Below, piece by piece: positions 20,901 to 31,710 of a stretch of 64,000 bases of DNA. The position numbers and the translations under genes were made by a program. Each line of letters starts with the position of its first letter. Positions within the stretch are counted from its first letter, which is position 1. Source of the stretch: Limnomonas spitsbergensis (taxonomy: Eukaryota > Chlorophyta > Chlorophyceae > Chlamydomonadales); assembly GCA_037349105.1 (NCBI GenBank), contig JAYJMM010000124.1, positions 778,501 through 842,500 of the forward strand, written 5' to 3'. Below the pieces are notes generated by a model. That model did not search any database, was not told the origin of the DNA, and saw only the letters and a program-made list of their open reading frames with translations.

Positions 20901-22858
20901 ATCTGATCAGCTGCTGCTAGCAGTGCAAATGGGCAGTATCTAGCAGAGTAGTAGTGCATCAGAGCAGCATATGTCAGTACATAACAAAAGCATCTAGAAG
21001 TGCATCAAAGCAGCATCTAGCAGTACATCAAAGAGCAGCATCTAGCAGTGCATCAGAGCAGCATATATCAGTACATAACAAAAGCATCTAGAAGTGCATC
21101 AAAGCAGCATCTAGCAGTGCATCAAAGAGCAGCATCTAGCAGTGCATCAGAGCAGCATCTAGCAGTACATCAAAGAGCAGCATCTAGCAGTGCATCAGAG
21201 CAGCATCTAGCAGTACATCAAAGAGCAGCATCTAGCAGTGCATCAGAGCAGCATCTAGCAGTACATCAAAGAGCAGCATCTAGCAGTGCATCAGAGCAGC
21301 ATCTAGCAGTACATCAAAGAGCAGCATCTAGCAGTACATCAGAGCAGTTGCTAACAGCACATCAGGTCAGCATCTATAAATGCATGATCATTTATTTAAT
21401 ACCAAATACCGTACACCTCTGTGGCCCCGAGCAGGTCATAGAGCTGCTGCCGGTTCCTGTATCGTACATTAGCTCGTTGGGGCGGCCGGCAGCACCTGTC
21501 CTACCCAAGGACACCTTCCCCAGTGAAAGAAGTGTGTTGCAAGCTGCAGCCAGAACGCGTGGGCAGCAGGAGGCAACAGCTGTTGGCGCACCTGCAAAAG
21601 CCGCACCCACAGAGAGAGGGGACGAAGCTGAAGGAGTCGATCAGAAGCCAGAGGGACGCTCGGATTTAAATTTGAATTTGAGCACAGATCCGGTGTTGGC
21701 GCTGGGGTCCTGTGGCGAGTCCAGCCAGCGTCCAAGCATCCGTGCCTCCACGTCAGCGTGGTGGGCGGCTGATGCGGACCATGCCCCCAGCAATGAAGTA
21801 CCCCGCATGGTGAGGTGTCACATTCCCACGATTTCATACGTAAACAGTGTATGATGCGCCAGAAGCAGGGCTGGGACTGATCACGGTCCTTGCGGTGTCT
21901 GAATCACGAAGCTCGATTTCAGTCACTGTAATCTCAAGGCAAATTCAGCTACTTGTACACGCAAGGGCCGGTGATTACTCGCACGATTTCTGAATTACAG
22001 CGCAAATGCTCAGCACTGGCGACATGGGGCATGGGACCTGTGTTGTTCTTCGTGCATGGCTGCATGGTGGCCTATAATTGCCAGTGCTTATTTTAGTTTG
22101 CTCTAGACCACCATAAGGGGCCGGCCGGCTGGCTACCACTGGGCTGATTGGGACCAAACCGTGACCAGCCTACAGACGGTGGCCTAAGCAGCAGGGCTTT
22201 CTGCTCCAGCCTTCCTCGGCCGTAGGCCGTGATGTAGCTGAAATGTAGCTGAATCTACCCAGCATACAGTGATTCTCACTGTTGGTTCCAAGCCCTGCTG
22301 TTGAAGGAGAACTCAGTTCAAATCGCCCTATGACTCCTTGCATGACAAGCTTGTGAACCCTAAGAAGCATGGAGCCTGATCATAAGCCCTGACGTTCTAA
22401 GCGCAGCGTGTAGCCTATCAAATGTTGTTGAAAATATTTGTTTAGCACCTCCTTGCACCTTCTTGGACCTGCTTTGTACCTGCTGGATAGCTGGGTTGCT
22501 AGGCTGCTACTGTTTTTCAAGTAGGATAAAACAGTAGGGCTGGTGCATACCATATGTCCTGATGCTACTTCTGGAGCCTAATTCGCGGATTGTGAAACAT
22601 CTGAAACCAGGCAACCGGAATGCAGCAGCCTCGGAATGTACTTAACCCATACCAATATGCACGCAAGTTGCAAACTGCTTCACTCTCCACCCTCCACCCT
22701 CCACCCTCCACCAGGGCTCTGTCTCGGACATGCGGCCTTCGTCAGCTTCTCTTGCGAGCTCAAAGGAGGCCACACGGAAGGTGTTGAAAGAGGTGTATGA
22801 GATGGAACAGAGGCTACGGCACCTGCGAGGCATTGATGTGAAACAGTCTGCTCATTGA
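17995..22858 (+). CDS. unknown protein, four-exon gene
   Basis: Exons 17995-19221, 19865-19990, 21435-21809 and 22715-22858 (TGA 22856-22858) join in phase 0 throughout and give 623 residues. Start chosen at the ATG reading MEVIYTASSTKK; an upstream in-frame TTG was ignored. Residues 1-340 are rich in Ser, Pro and Ala and probably disordered. The end of exon 1 is more ordered (ACGHAAHARTYFKLVFVRPD, then GVPLSIHTRT). Exon 2 is helical (MSSLLEAILKEDQKVVAHRE). Exon 3 begins VIELLPVPVSYISSLGRP. The last exon has a heptad-like helix (EATRKVLKEVYEMEQRLRHL). No family is recognised. The exon 2 donor (aaggttctc) is weak; a better-looking gtgagc lies 11 bp downstream but breaks phase with exon 3, so an extra exon is possible. 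Confidence 0.5.
19300..19415 (-). repeat. family C, reversed copy, intronic
   Basis: Reverse complement matches the block at 21900-22020 closely, including cgcaagggg, gcacgat and ctctgaattacggcgcaa. It lies in intron 1 of the unknown gene. Confidence 0.7.
19991..20150 (+). repeat. echoes of the exon 2 donor edge
   Basis: Behind the true edge (tatcgctggctgtggccaag) come diverged copies: tatcgctggcagtggccggc near 20030-20050, and gcgctggcagtcgcctacg then tccttgcatggcgag near 20110-20148. Same exon-edge duplication pattern as in the neighbouring genes. Confidence 0.55.
20400..21365 (+). repeat. gcatctagcagtacatcaaa tandem array, intronic
   Basis: Degenerate at the left (about 60-bp spacing of gcagctgctagcagtaca). 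Becomes regular from about 21000: alternating units of gcatctagcagtacatcaaa, gagca and gcatctagcagtgcatcaga, gca. An open frame through it is a repeat artefact. It fills the intron before exon 3 of the unknown gene. Confidence 0.9.
21900..22020 (+). repeat. dispersed repeat family C, copy 3
   Basis: Contains gatttcagtcactgtaatct, caaggcaaattcagctac and gcacgatttctgaattacag. In the last intron of the unknown gene. Confidence 0.7.
22078..22250 (+). repeat. dispersed repeat family B, copy 2
   Basis: Same block order as 5766-5940: gcttattttagtttgctcta, gaccaccata, gattgggaccaaaccgtgac, then cagcagggctttctgctcca. Intronic in the unknown gene. Confidence 0.65.
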
Positions 22859-25620
22859 AGGCTGTTACAAGGAACTTCTTATTCTCACTCACTCTCTCCA
22901 GTTATGAGCCAGCCATGCTTGGGTCATTGGGTGTCAATCTCATATATCATTTGTTTCCTGTGTCAGAAGCTACCTCAGATAATGTGTCAGTAATTTGGGA
23001 TTATTGCATTTGTCTCATCTCACAATTTTTCTTTCCTCTTTGATCGATGTATGTTGCATAGATAGCTGAAGGAGGAGGAAAGTGTTTGATCCAACTTAAC
23101 CCAACCGCACATAGGGCAAAGGGCCAAGACCGCCTTTCGGCCTGTAAGTGGTTGCAAAATTATAAAATTAGAAACAGCAAGAAAAATTGGTACTCGCCCA
23201 GGAGGGCCTCAAGTCTTGATTTACTAGTTTACTACCGATATGTGTATGGTACTGCCATGCGGTGGAGCTTGATCTTGAAGAAAGCAAAAAAGCGTATGCC
23301 AAAAGGTGGCTGCCCATGCCACTTCAGAAATTACGCCGTTAAATACATCGAACCCTTCAGACTTCAAAACCTAGGAACGGAAAAGAGAAGAAAAAAACGC
23401 TGCTCTCGCCTTTGTGCATTGTCGCCACCGGGCCCCACGCAGGACACGCGTGCATGAGCAGCGATAGGGCATCTGATGTACTAAAGAGCCTGGCTAGGCT
23501 CAGGGACCCCGCTGGTTTCGACAGGCGACCTGGACCTATCCCCACAGAACACTGCAAAATCATGAGAGCCAGAGACACCCAGGCTAGACAAAATACATCA
23601 CACGGCGCCTGCTGGATTCGACAGGCGGCCTGCTGCTTGCTTCCTTTATATACTTGTGGAATGATTTACAGCCTGGGCACACCGTTGCTTCAGGATTATG
23701 CTAAAATTCCTCAACACACACATGCAAACTGCAACCAGCAGAAATCCTGACATACAATACACAGCTTGACTTTTAACCTATCAGATCATATGTGCGAGGC
23801 GCTTACTCGCCCCAACCTGTATCAAAATTCTTCGAAGCCTGACTGCAAACCCATCAGATCCTGTGCGCCAGGCGCTCACGCGCCTCACAGCATGATGTAC
23901 GGCCTGTGAGAGTCTGAGCACCTCATCAACAAGCTCAACGCATGTTAACGCTGGCTGGCCTGGCTAGCACGAGCAAATACGGTATAACTTCTTGCTAGCT
24001 CCAGTTGTCCGCTGGCTCCTCTCCCTAGTGCTCTTGCTCCGAATCATCATGGATCATACTGAATCATCCTGAAAACCACTTTGAATCGAAACCACCCCGA
24101 ATCTCAATCCGACTACCGTACGGACATCCATACCGTAGTATCAGTCGGATTTGGTTTTATTCTGAGCTGGTTTATTTTTTTGGTACAACAAGCTTGCACT
24201 GTCACTTGATTGGTTTTGATGGTTGGTTGTTTTCTTTTGGTACCTGGAGAACTACCGTACTGTAAATCGTTGGTTTTATTCAAAGACCAATTACCGTACT
24301 CAAATTCTGGAAATTTGATTTATTACCTGGAAAATCCCTACACAGAGCCTCATCCCTGCAGCTAGTACTGACAGTCAGGAAGAAACCTGAGGCCGAAGTT
24401 GCTACCGGGTAAATAAAATAAAATGTAAACACTGCACCAGTCCGCTGATCATGGCCTCGGCGATATCCAGGACAGGGAGGATGAGATACAGGGCGGAGCG
24501 ATGACAACTGTGATCTTGAGTTCGATGGGCGGCTGCAGAGCTGGGGCCCCGCCTCTCTAGGTGCATGTCCCAGAAACACCTCATCAACTAAGCGAACAAC
24601 TTGTACAGCCCTTTCTACGTTCTTTGCCTTTGCTCTAGCGAATTACTCTTATAATCCGAACTGCCTCTTCATTCTAGATACCGAATAGAGATTGGCCGCA
24701 GTGGGCGCAGAATGGGGACGAAAAATGACTACTCCTGCCTCTGCATTCTGGGTTGCCTCTGCCTCATCATTCTCGATAAAGATTCGCCGCAATAGGCGCA
24801 GAATGGGAAGGAAATAGAGAGGAGAAACCCTGGTTGTACCCAGAAGATTTGATTTTTTGTTGGTTTTTCTCTTTGGTACCTGAAACTGATGGTTTCAATG
24901 CTTGGTTTGTAATTGAAAACCATCAAAAAACCAATTCCGACAGATACAAAGGTAATTTGTAACATGGATATATATTTTTTATACCGAGACAGAGGAAGGG
25001 ACAGGGCGGGGGGACACCGGATAATTTGAAAAAGCAAGGAAGGCACTGAGACCAAGCATTTGGACAAACCAGACAAAAAGCGGAGACAATGCACGAAACA
25101 CGCACGCGAAAAGGAAGCCAACATAAAAATAAAAGACGCCAGAGAAGGAAAGGAAACAGCCATAAACACAGAACGCCGGGTATAGTAAGAGGCCAATATC
25201 AATACTAGGCACAACATCCCGGGGATGTTGAAGGGCAATGGCAAAATGTCATGCACTCATGCAAGACTGATGCATCAATCTATCCCGCTTGGCATCCCTC
25301 CACACGTCCTGTCTCCGCTTCATAGCACCATGCCATCTTCTGATTTTATTCTGCATACCCTTTGTGTAGCTGTGCCAGATGTCACACACATACAGGGGGG
25401 TCTGAAGAAATTAGTTGAGCGAGAGGGATGTCAGGCCGATGAGGCATCCCTGTCGTACCATTTCCCCAATGTGCTGATCACGACCATCGATCACGACTCG
25501 AGAAGCAAGGGGCTGGGGCTCACCAATGGCTTCAATGTGGGCGTACCGTCATATTTCATATCTCACAGATGTCGCAGCTGCAGCCGGCTTGGCGGCCTCC
25601 GCCTGTGATGTGTTATGTAC
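22859..25620. other. no secure gene; local duplications
   Basis: Two short tandem duplications are seen: ttcgacaggcgacctg and ttcgacaggcggcctg (near 23518 and 23618), and a block of about 95 bp (cagatcatatgtgcgaggcg near 23783, cagatcctgtgcgccaggcg near 23853). From 24130 to 24300 there are several ttggtttt words. Long minus-strand ORFs at 24729-25256 are hydrophobic because of purine-rich template. A plus ORF ending at 25608 (...LVEREGCQADEASLSYHFPN) looks more protein-like but cannot be placed in a gene. Confidence 0.35.
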
Positions 25621-25627
25621 TCAGTAA

Positions 25628-25663
25628 TCAAAGAAAGAAAAGAAAACGCCTGAGCGTGGCTTG
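25628..25663 (+). repeat. left direct repeat of retroelement fragment
   Basis: caaagaaagaaaagaaaacg then cctgagcgtggcttgag. Nearly identical to 26806-26842. The two bracket the retrotransposon remnant. Purine-tract heads resemble family A. Confidence 0.8.
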
Positions 25664-25877
25664 AGGATTACGGGATTTTAAATGCGGTACACCGGGAGAC
25701 AAAAAACCTGGTGGTTAAGGAGGGTCGTCAAGGGGTACCGGACGATAATGGGCAGGGGAGTTTTCCAGATGGCGACGCTGACGAAGGATGTTTATATGGC
25801 AGCGTATGGTATGCTTCGTGAGACGGCTGAGGACGGAGGAGATGTCGTGTTTGGAGACACCGAGCATGCTGAGGATT

Positions 25878-26804
25878 TTATCGGCAGGACGAAAGAGGAA
25901 GCCTACGGTTCCCAGAAGGATGATATGTGTATGAGAAGAAGGCGGGGAAGGATGTGGGGGGGGGATGTATGGGCACGGTCGGCGAAGGATCAGGTGGTAG
26001 GGCAGGATGGAGAACGGGTGCCAAGGAAACTGTCCAACCATTATGTTTGAGGAGAAGGATAAGTTGTAAATGTTGTTCTGATTTACGGGCATGGCATTGT
26101 TCGAAAGAAAATTCGGAGGTGTAACCGACTTCAACTACGTGTACAGTGCAAGTCCTCTGGAGCCGAGACATAGTTTGTGAGCTAGAGAGTTGACCAGCGC
26201 GGTAAAGACGAAGGAATTCGGAATGTGGGAGACCTTGGACAATAAGCAAGTCCGGTCGCAGTTTGTTACAGTAATCAAAGGTGTCAGGGAAAGTGGGGGG
26301 TCGTCGGGGCACTAGCCAACGTGGAGGACGGGTGTCATAGACCCCGAAGGGAAGGTTAGCACGGGAAGTGGCATCCATGATAGTAAAAGAGGAGCCTAGG
26401 GAGCCATTAGCAATAGCAGTTTGGATGATGCATACAGCTCGGTTGTGTCGAGCAATGTATGAGGCGGACATGGAGGAATGAGCACAACCGCCTAAAAGAT
26501 GGCCAGGGGTATCATTGGGATGGAAGCATATGGGACAGTGGGGGGTGGTGCGAGTGCCTAAAGCTGTTTTGTGAGGGAGGTTCATATGCATGTCTGTAGA
26601 TGCAGTCCACAGGGTATTGGTGCGCGATTTGAGGATGTTGCGAATACCACTGAAGGGCAGACCCATGTGCCATAAGATGGGAAGGTAGGAGGCGAGGTCA
26701 GAGGCAACGAGGACTAGCATGCGGACATACCGGTAGCGCAAGGGCAGAGGGGGAGAAGTAGGACCATCTGTTAGAAAGGGGCAGTTTCGGGACATGTGTT
26801 CCTT
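25878..26804 (-). pseudogene. non-LTR retrotransposon 3' end, 5'-truncated
   Basis: Minus-strand open frame of about 308 codons with no reverse-transcriptase core left. Near residue 91 it has the zinc knuckle CPICFHPNDTPGHLLGGC (C-x2-C-x8-H-x4-C). Then follow RHNRAV, LRPDLLIV (about 183-190), HVVEVGYTSEF (about 223-232), KSEQHLQLILLL and NGWTVSLAP. This order fits the C-terminal zinc knuckle and restriction-like endonuclease (R/K-PD ... E) of R2/CRE/NeSL-type elements that are common in green algae. It is truncated at its 5' end exactly against the direct repeat at 26806, typical of incomplete reverse transcription, although the flanking repeats could instead be element-derived. Confidence 0.65.
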
Positions 26805-26805
26805 C

Positions 26806-26842
26806 AAAGAAAGAAAGAAAGAAAACGCCTGAGCGTGGCTTG
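26806..26842 (+). repeat. right direct repeat of retroelement fragment
   Basis: caaagaaagaaagaaagaaa then acgcctgagcgtggcttgaa. Partner of 25628-25663. Confidence 0.8.
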
Positions 26843-28269
26843 AATGGGTAAGGTCATATTCGGTGTTGCCTTACTGTTTGGGTATTCCTACCCAGGGGAC
26901 CCAGGGGATGGGCCAGGGGACGCCTCGAAAATGGGGATAAGTAAGGCCATGGGATAAGGCTAGGCTGCGCATCACAAATACCACTTGCTTCGCTTTTGAA
27001 CCCGGGGAAACTGACAATTCACGCAACGACAGCAACCGTTAAGATAACAGACGTCCCTCGACAGGTAGGTGCGTGTGCCCACGTCCCCTCCCCCGCCTGA
27101 GACCCACTCAACCATGCTGATGCACACAGTGATAAATTATGCGTGTCCACGTGAAAGGAAGTAGTTGCAACGGGCGCGCTCGTTGTGTTGTAATCCGGTC
27201 CAGTCCGGTAATGTTTTTGCCCCTCCACCCGCCCCCCATCCACTGACAAAAATAACACCGCGTTGCTGGTCTCGCCGGCTGAGGCTTGCGTAACAGGGTG
27301 TCGTCGCCGCTAGACATGTTGAGTGGGCGAGGAGGCTGAGGCTCAGGGCCTTACTCTAGCTCAGTAACCATGGCCGTCTCGAAAAGCAGGCAAAACAGCA
27401 GAAGATAAATTGATGCATGAGAGGAGATGTGGCTGTTTGGTTCATTATTTACATGGCATACTGAAACGTGTAGCTGTTTGGTTTTATGCAACTGAACCAA
27501 ACGCATGAGCGTGAGGCAAGAAAAAGGGAGGATGATATTTTGCCATGAGAGCTCGATCACTCCCTGTGCTTGATGTAATTCGAATGCTTTGGTTTCCTAC
27601 TTGGCTTGACAGTGGCGTTCACTGGGTTGGTTGGCCGCTGCTGATTTAATAGGACTTCAGCTACAATTCAGCTGTGTTACGATCTGCAGCATGGGGAGCA
27701 TGTTGCTGCATGCCCTACTGCTTGGGACACAGGCATTCCACGATTTGAGTAAGACTGGCATGAACATGTTAGCAGATCAGTATTCGAGTTTGGAAACGCC
27801 TAGAAGTTAAACACTGGACAGAGTCACTCAGGCACGGCGCCATGGCCGCCAGAACTGTCAATGCAAGTTATGAAAACAAAATATTCGTCGCATAGAGTTC
27901 AGACATGGAGTTCGGAACGGAGATCAAACGACTTATACTGGACTTAGCTCTAGACATTAAGCTGTTTGCATGCAACTGGCTGAATTTTATTATATCTAAT
28001 TTGTAGTACAAAGAACCAATTCTCTACCAATCTGAAATTTTAAGAGAACCAGCACATTTTTAGAGTGAGACAGTTAGAGTGAGGCAGTAAGAGTGGGCTG
28101 CACTGTTGCCTCTGCATTAGACCTCTCCTCATACCTGAGCTCCAGCTTGGAGTGAACCTGATCAAGGCACCTTATCCCATGAAGCATGTGTGTAAGTGGT
28201 GTTAAGGCTGCCCTGTCAGCATGTATGACAGAAGCTGTGTGTGCTAGGGGTGCCATGACAGTCAGCATG

Positions 28270-29615
28270 CAGTGCACCTGTGTGTGCTATGGGTGCCATG
28301 CCAGGCAGCATGCAATGCACCTGTGTGTGTCATAACAGTCAGCATGCAGTGCACCTGTGTGTGCTATGGGTGCCATGCCAGTCAGCATGCAGTGCACCTG
28401 TGTGTGCTAGGGGTGCCATGCCAGGCAGCATGCAATGCACCTGTCTGTGCCATAACAGTCAACATGCAGTGCACCTGTGTGTGCTATGGGTGCCATGCCA
28501 GGCAGCATGCACTGCAGAAGTTGTGTGTGCTAGGGGTGCTATGGCAGGCAGCATGCAGTGCAGCAGCTGTGTGCTAGGGGTGTCATGACAGGCAGTATGC
28601 AGTGCTTCTGTTTGTGCTAGGGATGCAATGACAAGCAGCATGCAGTGCAGCAGCTGTGTGTGCTAGGGGTCCCATGACAGCCAGCATGCAGTGCACCTGT
28701 TTGTGCTAGGGATGTCATGACAGGCAGTATGCAGTGCACCTGTTTGTGCTAGGGGTGGCATGACAGTCAGCATGCAGTGCACCTGTTTGTGCTAAAGGTG
28801 TCATGACAGTCAGCATGCAGTGCACCTGTTTGTGCTAGGGGTGGCGTGCCAGTCAGCATGCAGTGCACCTGTGGGTGCTAGGGGTGTCATGACAGTCAGC
28901 ATGCAGTGCACCTGTTTGTGCTAGGGGTGGCATGACAGTCAGCATGCAGTGCACCTGTTTGTGCTAGGGGTGGCGTGCCAGTCAGCATGCAGTGCACCTG
29001 TGGGTGCTAGGGGTGTCATGACAGTCAGCATGCAGTGCACCTGTTTGTGCTAGGGGTGGCATGACAGTCAGCATGCAGTGCACCTGTTTGTGCTAGGGGT
29101 GCCATGGCAGGCAGCATGCAGTGTACCTGTTTGTGCTAGGGGTGTCATGATAGTCAGCATGCAGTGCACCTGTCTGTGCTAGGGGTGTTATGACAGTCAG
29201 CATGCAGTGCACCTGTTTGTGCTAGGGGTGGCATGACAGTCAGCATGCAGTGCACCTGTTTGTGCTGAAGGTGTCATGACAGTCAGCATGCAGTGCACCT
29301 GTTTGTGCTAGGGGTGCCATGGCAGGCAGCATGCAGTGCAGACGCTATGTGTGCTAGGGTGGCCATGACAGGCAGCATGTAGTGCACCTGTGTGTGCTTG
29401 GGGGGCCATGGCAGGCAGCATGCAGTGCAGACGCTATGTGTGCTAGGGTGGCCATGACAGGCAGCATGTAGTGCACCTGTGTGTGCTTGGGGGGCCATGG
29501 CAGGCAGCATGCAGTGCATATGCTGTGGGTGCCAGGGTGCCATGTCAGGCAGCATGCAGTGCTGAAGCTGTGGGTGCCATAGCTGGCAATATGCAGTGCA
29601 GAAGCTGTGTGTGCT
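28270..29615. repeat. about 44-bp minisatellite in left arm
   Basis: Units of gtgctaggggtgccatgaca, gtcagcatgcagtgcacctg and tttg. Starts at the outer side with gccatgccaggcagcatgca variants. Long frames through it (ACHG-, MAPLAHT-type peptides) are repeat artefacts. Confidence 0.9.
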
Positions 29616-29676
29616 AGGGGTGCCATGCCACTGTCTGTCGTCCATTCCACCTTGCGCCTGTCGAACTGCTATCTGC

Positions 29677-29880
29677 CTAGTAGTTTTCCAGTCGACCTCG
29701 GACAGCGCTCACTGCCTTTTCCAGCTGCTCCGACCTCCCCACCTCGACGTTTAATTCCGAGTTCTTAGGTGCCAAAAAATGTTTGAATGCACGTTCGGCA
29801 TCGCTGGGCGATCCACCGTCAAACATGGGGCCTCGGTCAATTGCAGAGGGAACGCCCCCCCGCAGGGCAGGCAGGGCCAT
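29677..29880 (-). CDS. protein-like ORF in left arm, unknown
   Basis: Minus-strand frame with MALPALRGGVPSAIDRGPMF, then SDAERAFKHFLAP and SEQLEKAVSAVRGRLENY before the stop. Its twin at 30189-30392 differs by a few residues. The frame is open upstream of the Met. It may be a fragment of an element-encoded protein. No domain is recognised. Confidence 0.3.
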   Translation of the reverse strand: MALPALRGGVPSAIDRGPMFDGGSPSDAERAFKHFLAPKNSELNVEVGRSEQLEKAVSAVRGRLENY

Positions 29881-29989
29881 ATCTGGCTGTAATAGACCTG
29901 TTTTAACCAGAGAGGAAGCCCCAAGTCGTCTAAATGTCGACGTAGTTTGGGGGGATCGGGGGGCTTGCCGACATTAGGGAGCAGGGGAC

Positions 29990-30081
29990 CCGTACAATAC
30001 GGGGGGGCAGGGGACCGCGTAGTTTGGGTCCCCTGACGTAGTTTGTTCACACCAGGGGACGAGGCTCCCTCTTGTACGGGT
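29990..30081 (+). mobile_element. 92-bp terminal inverted repeat, central copy
   Basis: Begins ccgtacaatacggggggg and ends ctccctcttgtacgggt. The reverse complement recurs at 33057-33148 with essentially one mismatch. Thus the right arm (30082-33056) is bounded by 92-bp inverted repeats like a TIR transposon. The block also carries its own outer inverted ends, cccgtacaa and ttgtacggg. It contains three spaced cccctg/caggggac words. Confidence 0.7.
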
Positions 30082-30188
30082 CCCCTGCTCCCTAATGTCG
30101 GCAAGCCCCCCGATCCCCCCAAACTACGTCGACATTTAGACGACTTGGGGCTTCCTCTCTGGTTAAAACAGGTCTATTACAGCCAGAT

Positions 30189-30392
30189 ATGGCCCTGCCT
30201 GCCCTGCGGAGGGGCGTTCCCTCTGCAATTGACCGAGGCCCCATGTTTGACGGTGGATCGCACAGCGATGCCGAACGTGCATTCAAACATTTTTTGGCAC
30301 CTAAGAACTCGGAATTAAACGTCGAGGTGGGGAGGTCGGAGCAGCTGGAAAAGGCAGTGAGCGCTGTCCGAGGTCGACTGGAAAACTACTAG
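30189..30392 (+). CDS. protein-like ORF in right arm, unknown
   Basis: Twin of 29677-29880. Contains MALPALRRGVPSAIDRGPMF, SDAERAFKHFLAP and a helical tail ending RGRLENY. The frame is open upstream of this Met for at least 30 codons. Function unknown. Confidence 0.3.
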   Translation: MALPALRRGVPSAIDRGPMFDGGSHSDAERAFKHFLAPKNSELNVEVGRSEQLEKAVSAVRGRLENY

Positions 30393-30444
30393 GCAGATAG
30401 CAGTTCGACAGGCGCAAGGTGGAATGGACGACAGACAGTGGCAT

Positions 30445-31710
30445 GGCACCCCTAGCACACACAGCTTCTGCACTGCATATTGCCAGCTATGGCACCCACA
30501 GCTTCAGCACTGCATGCTGCCTGACATGGCACCCTGGCACCCACAGCATATGCACTGCATGCTGCCTGCCATGGCCCCCCAAGCACACACAGGTGCACTA
30601 CATGCTGCCTGTCATGGCCACCCTAGCACACATAGCGTCTGCACTGCATGCTGCCTGCCATGGCCCCCCAAGCACAAACAGGTGCACTACATGCTGCCTG
30701 TCATGGCCACCCTAGCACACATAGCGTCTGCACTGCATGCTGCCTGCCATGGCACCCCTAGCACAAACAGGTGCACTGCATGCTGACTGTCATGACACCT
30801 TCAGCACAAACAGGTGCACTGCATGCTGACTGTCATGACACCCCTAGCACAAACAGGTGCACTGCATGCTGACTGTCATAACACCCCTAGCACAGACAGG
30901 TGCACTGCATGCTGACTATCATGACACCCCTAGCACAAACAGGTACACTGCATGCTGCCTGCCATGGCACCCCTAGCACAAACAGGTGCACTGCATGCTG
31001 ACTGTCATGCCACCCCTAGCACAAACAGGTGCACTGCATGCTGACTGTCATGACACCCCTAGCACCCACAGGTGCACTGCATGCTGACTGGCACGCCACC
31101 CCTAGCACAAACAGGTGCACTGCATGCTGACTGTCATGACACCTTTAGCACAAACAGGTGCACTGCATGCTGACTGTCATGCCACCCCTAGCACAAACAG
31201 GTGCACTGCATACTGCCTGTCATGACATCCCTAGCACAAACAGGTGCACTGCATGCTGGCTGTCATGGGACCCCTAGCACACACAGCTGCTGCACTGCAT
31301 GCTGCCTGTCATTGCATCCCTAGCACAAACAGAAGCACTGCATACTGCCTGTCATGACACCCCTAGCACACAGCTGCTGCACTGCATGCTGCCTGCCATA
31401 GCACCCCTAGCACACACAACTTCTGCAGTGCATGCTGCCTGGCATGGCACCCATAGCACACACAGGTGCACTGCATGTTGACTGTTATGGCACAGACAGG
31501 TGCATTGCATGCTGCCTGGCATGGCACCCCTAGCACACACAGGTGCACTGCATGCAGCTTGGCATGGCACCCATAGCACACACAGGTGCACTGCATGCTG
31601 ACTGTTATGACACACACAGGTGCATTGCATGCTGCCTGGCATGGCACCCATAGCACACACAGGTGCACTGCATGCTGACTGTCATGGCACCCCTAGCACA
31701 CACAGCTTCT
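30445..31710. repeat. about 44-bp minisatellite in right arm
   Basis: Reverse-complement counterpart of 28270-29615, with units of tgcactgcatgctgactgtc, atgacacccctagcacaaac and aggt. About three units fewer. Confidence 0.9.

Larger units (their letters stand above)
26880..29997. repeat. left arm of giant inverted repeat
   Basis: This arm is the reverse complement of 30072-33060. The outer edge is gggtattcctaccc at 26880-26893, matched by 33047-33060. The inner edge is cccgtacaa at 29989-29997, matched by 30072-30080. Outer positions sum to 59940 and inner ones to 60069, so the left arm is longer by about 129 bp, roughly three minisatellite units. A few substitutions distinguish the arms. 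Confidence 0.93.

Noticed and set aside
21048..21434. Start of a 268-codon ORF with HQRAASSSASEQ repeats
   Set aside because: Repeat artefact upstream of the real exon at 21435. The acceptor before 21435 keeps phase with the preceding exon.
24729..25256. Minus-strand 175-codon hydrophobic ORF
   Set aside because: Hydrophobicity follows from purine-rich plus strand. No domain, no splice context, several overlapping frames open.
25225..25608. Plus-strand 127-codon ORF
   Set aside because: Somewhat protein-like at its end, but the start is arbitrary and no acceptor or continuing exon was found; left unannotated.
28272..28588. Cys-rich ORFs (CVCYGCHA repeats) resembling metallothionein or knottin
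   Set aside because: Cysteines come from the tgtgtgtgc and catgc words of the 44-bp minisatellite, open in two frames and mirrored in the other arm.
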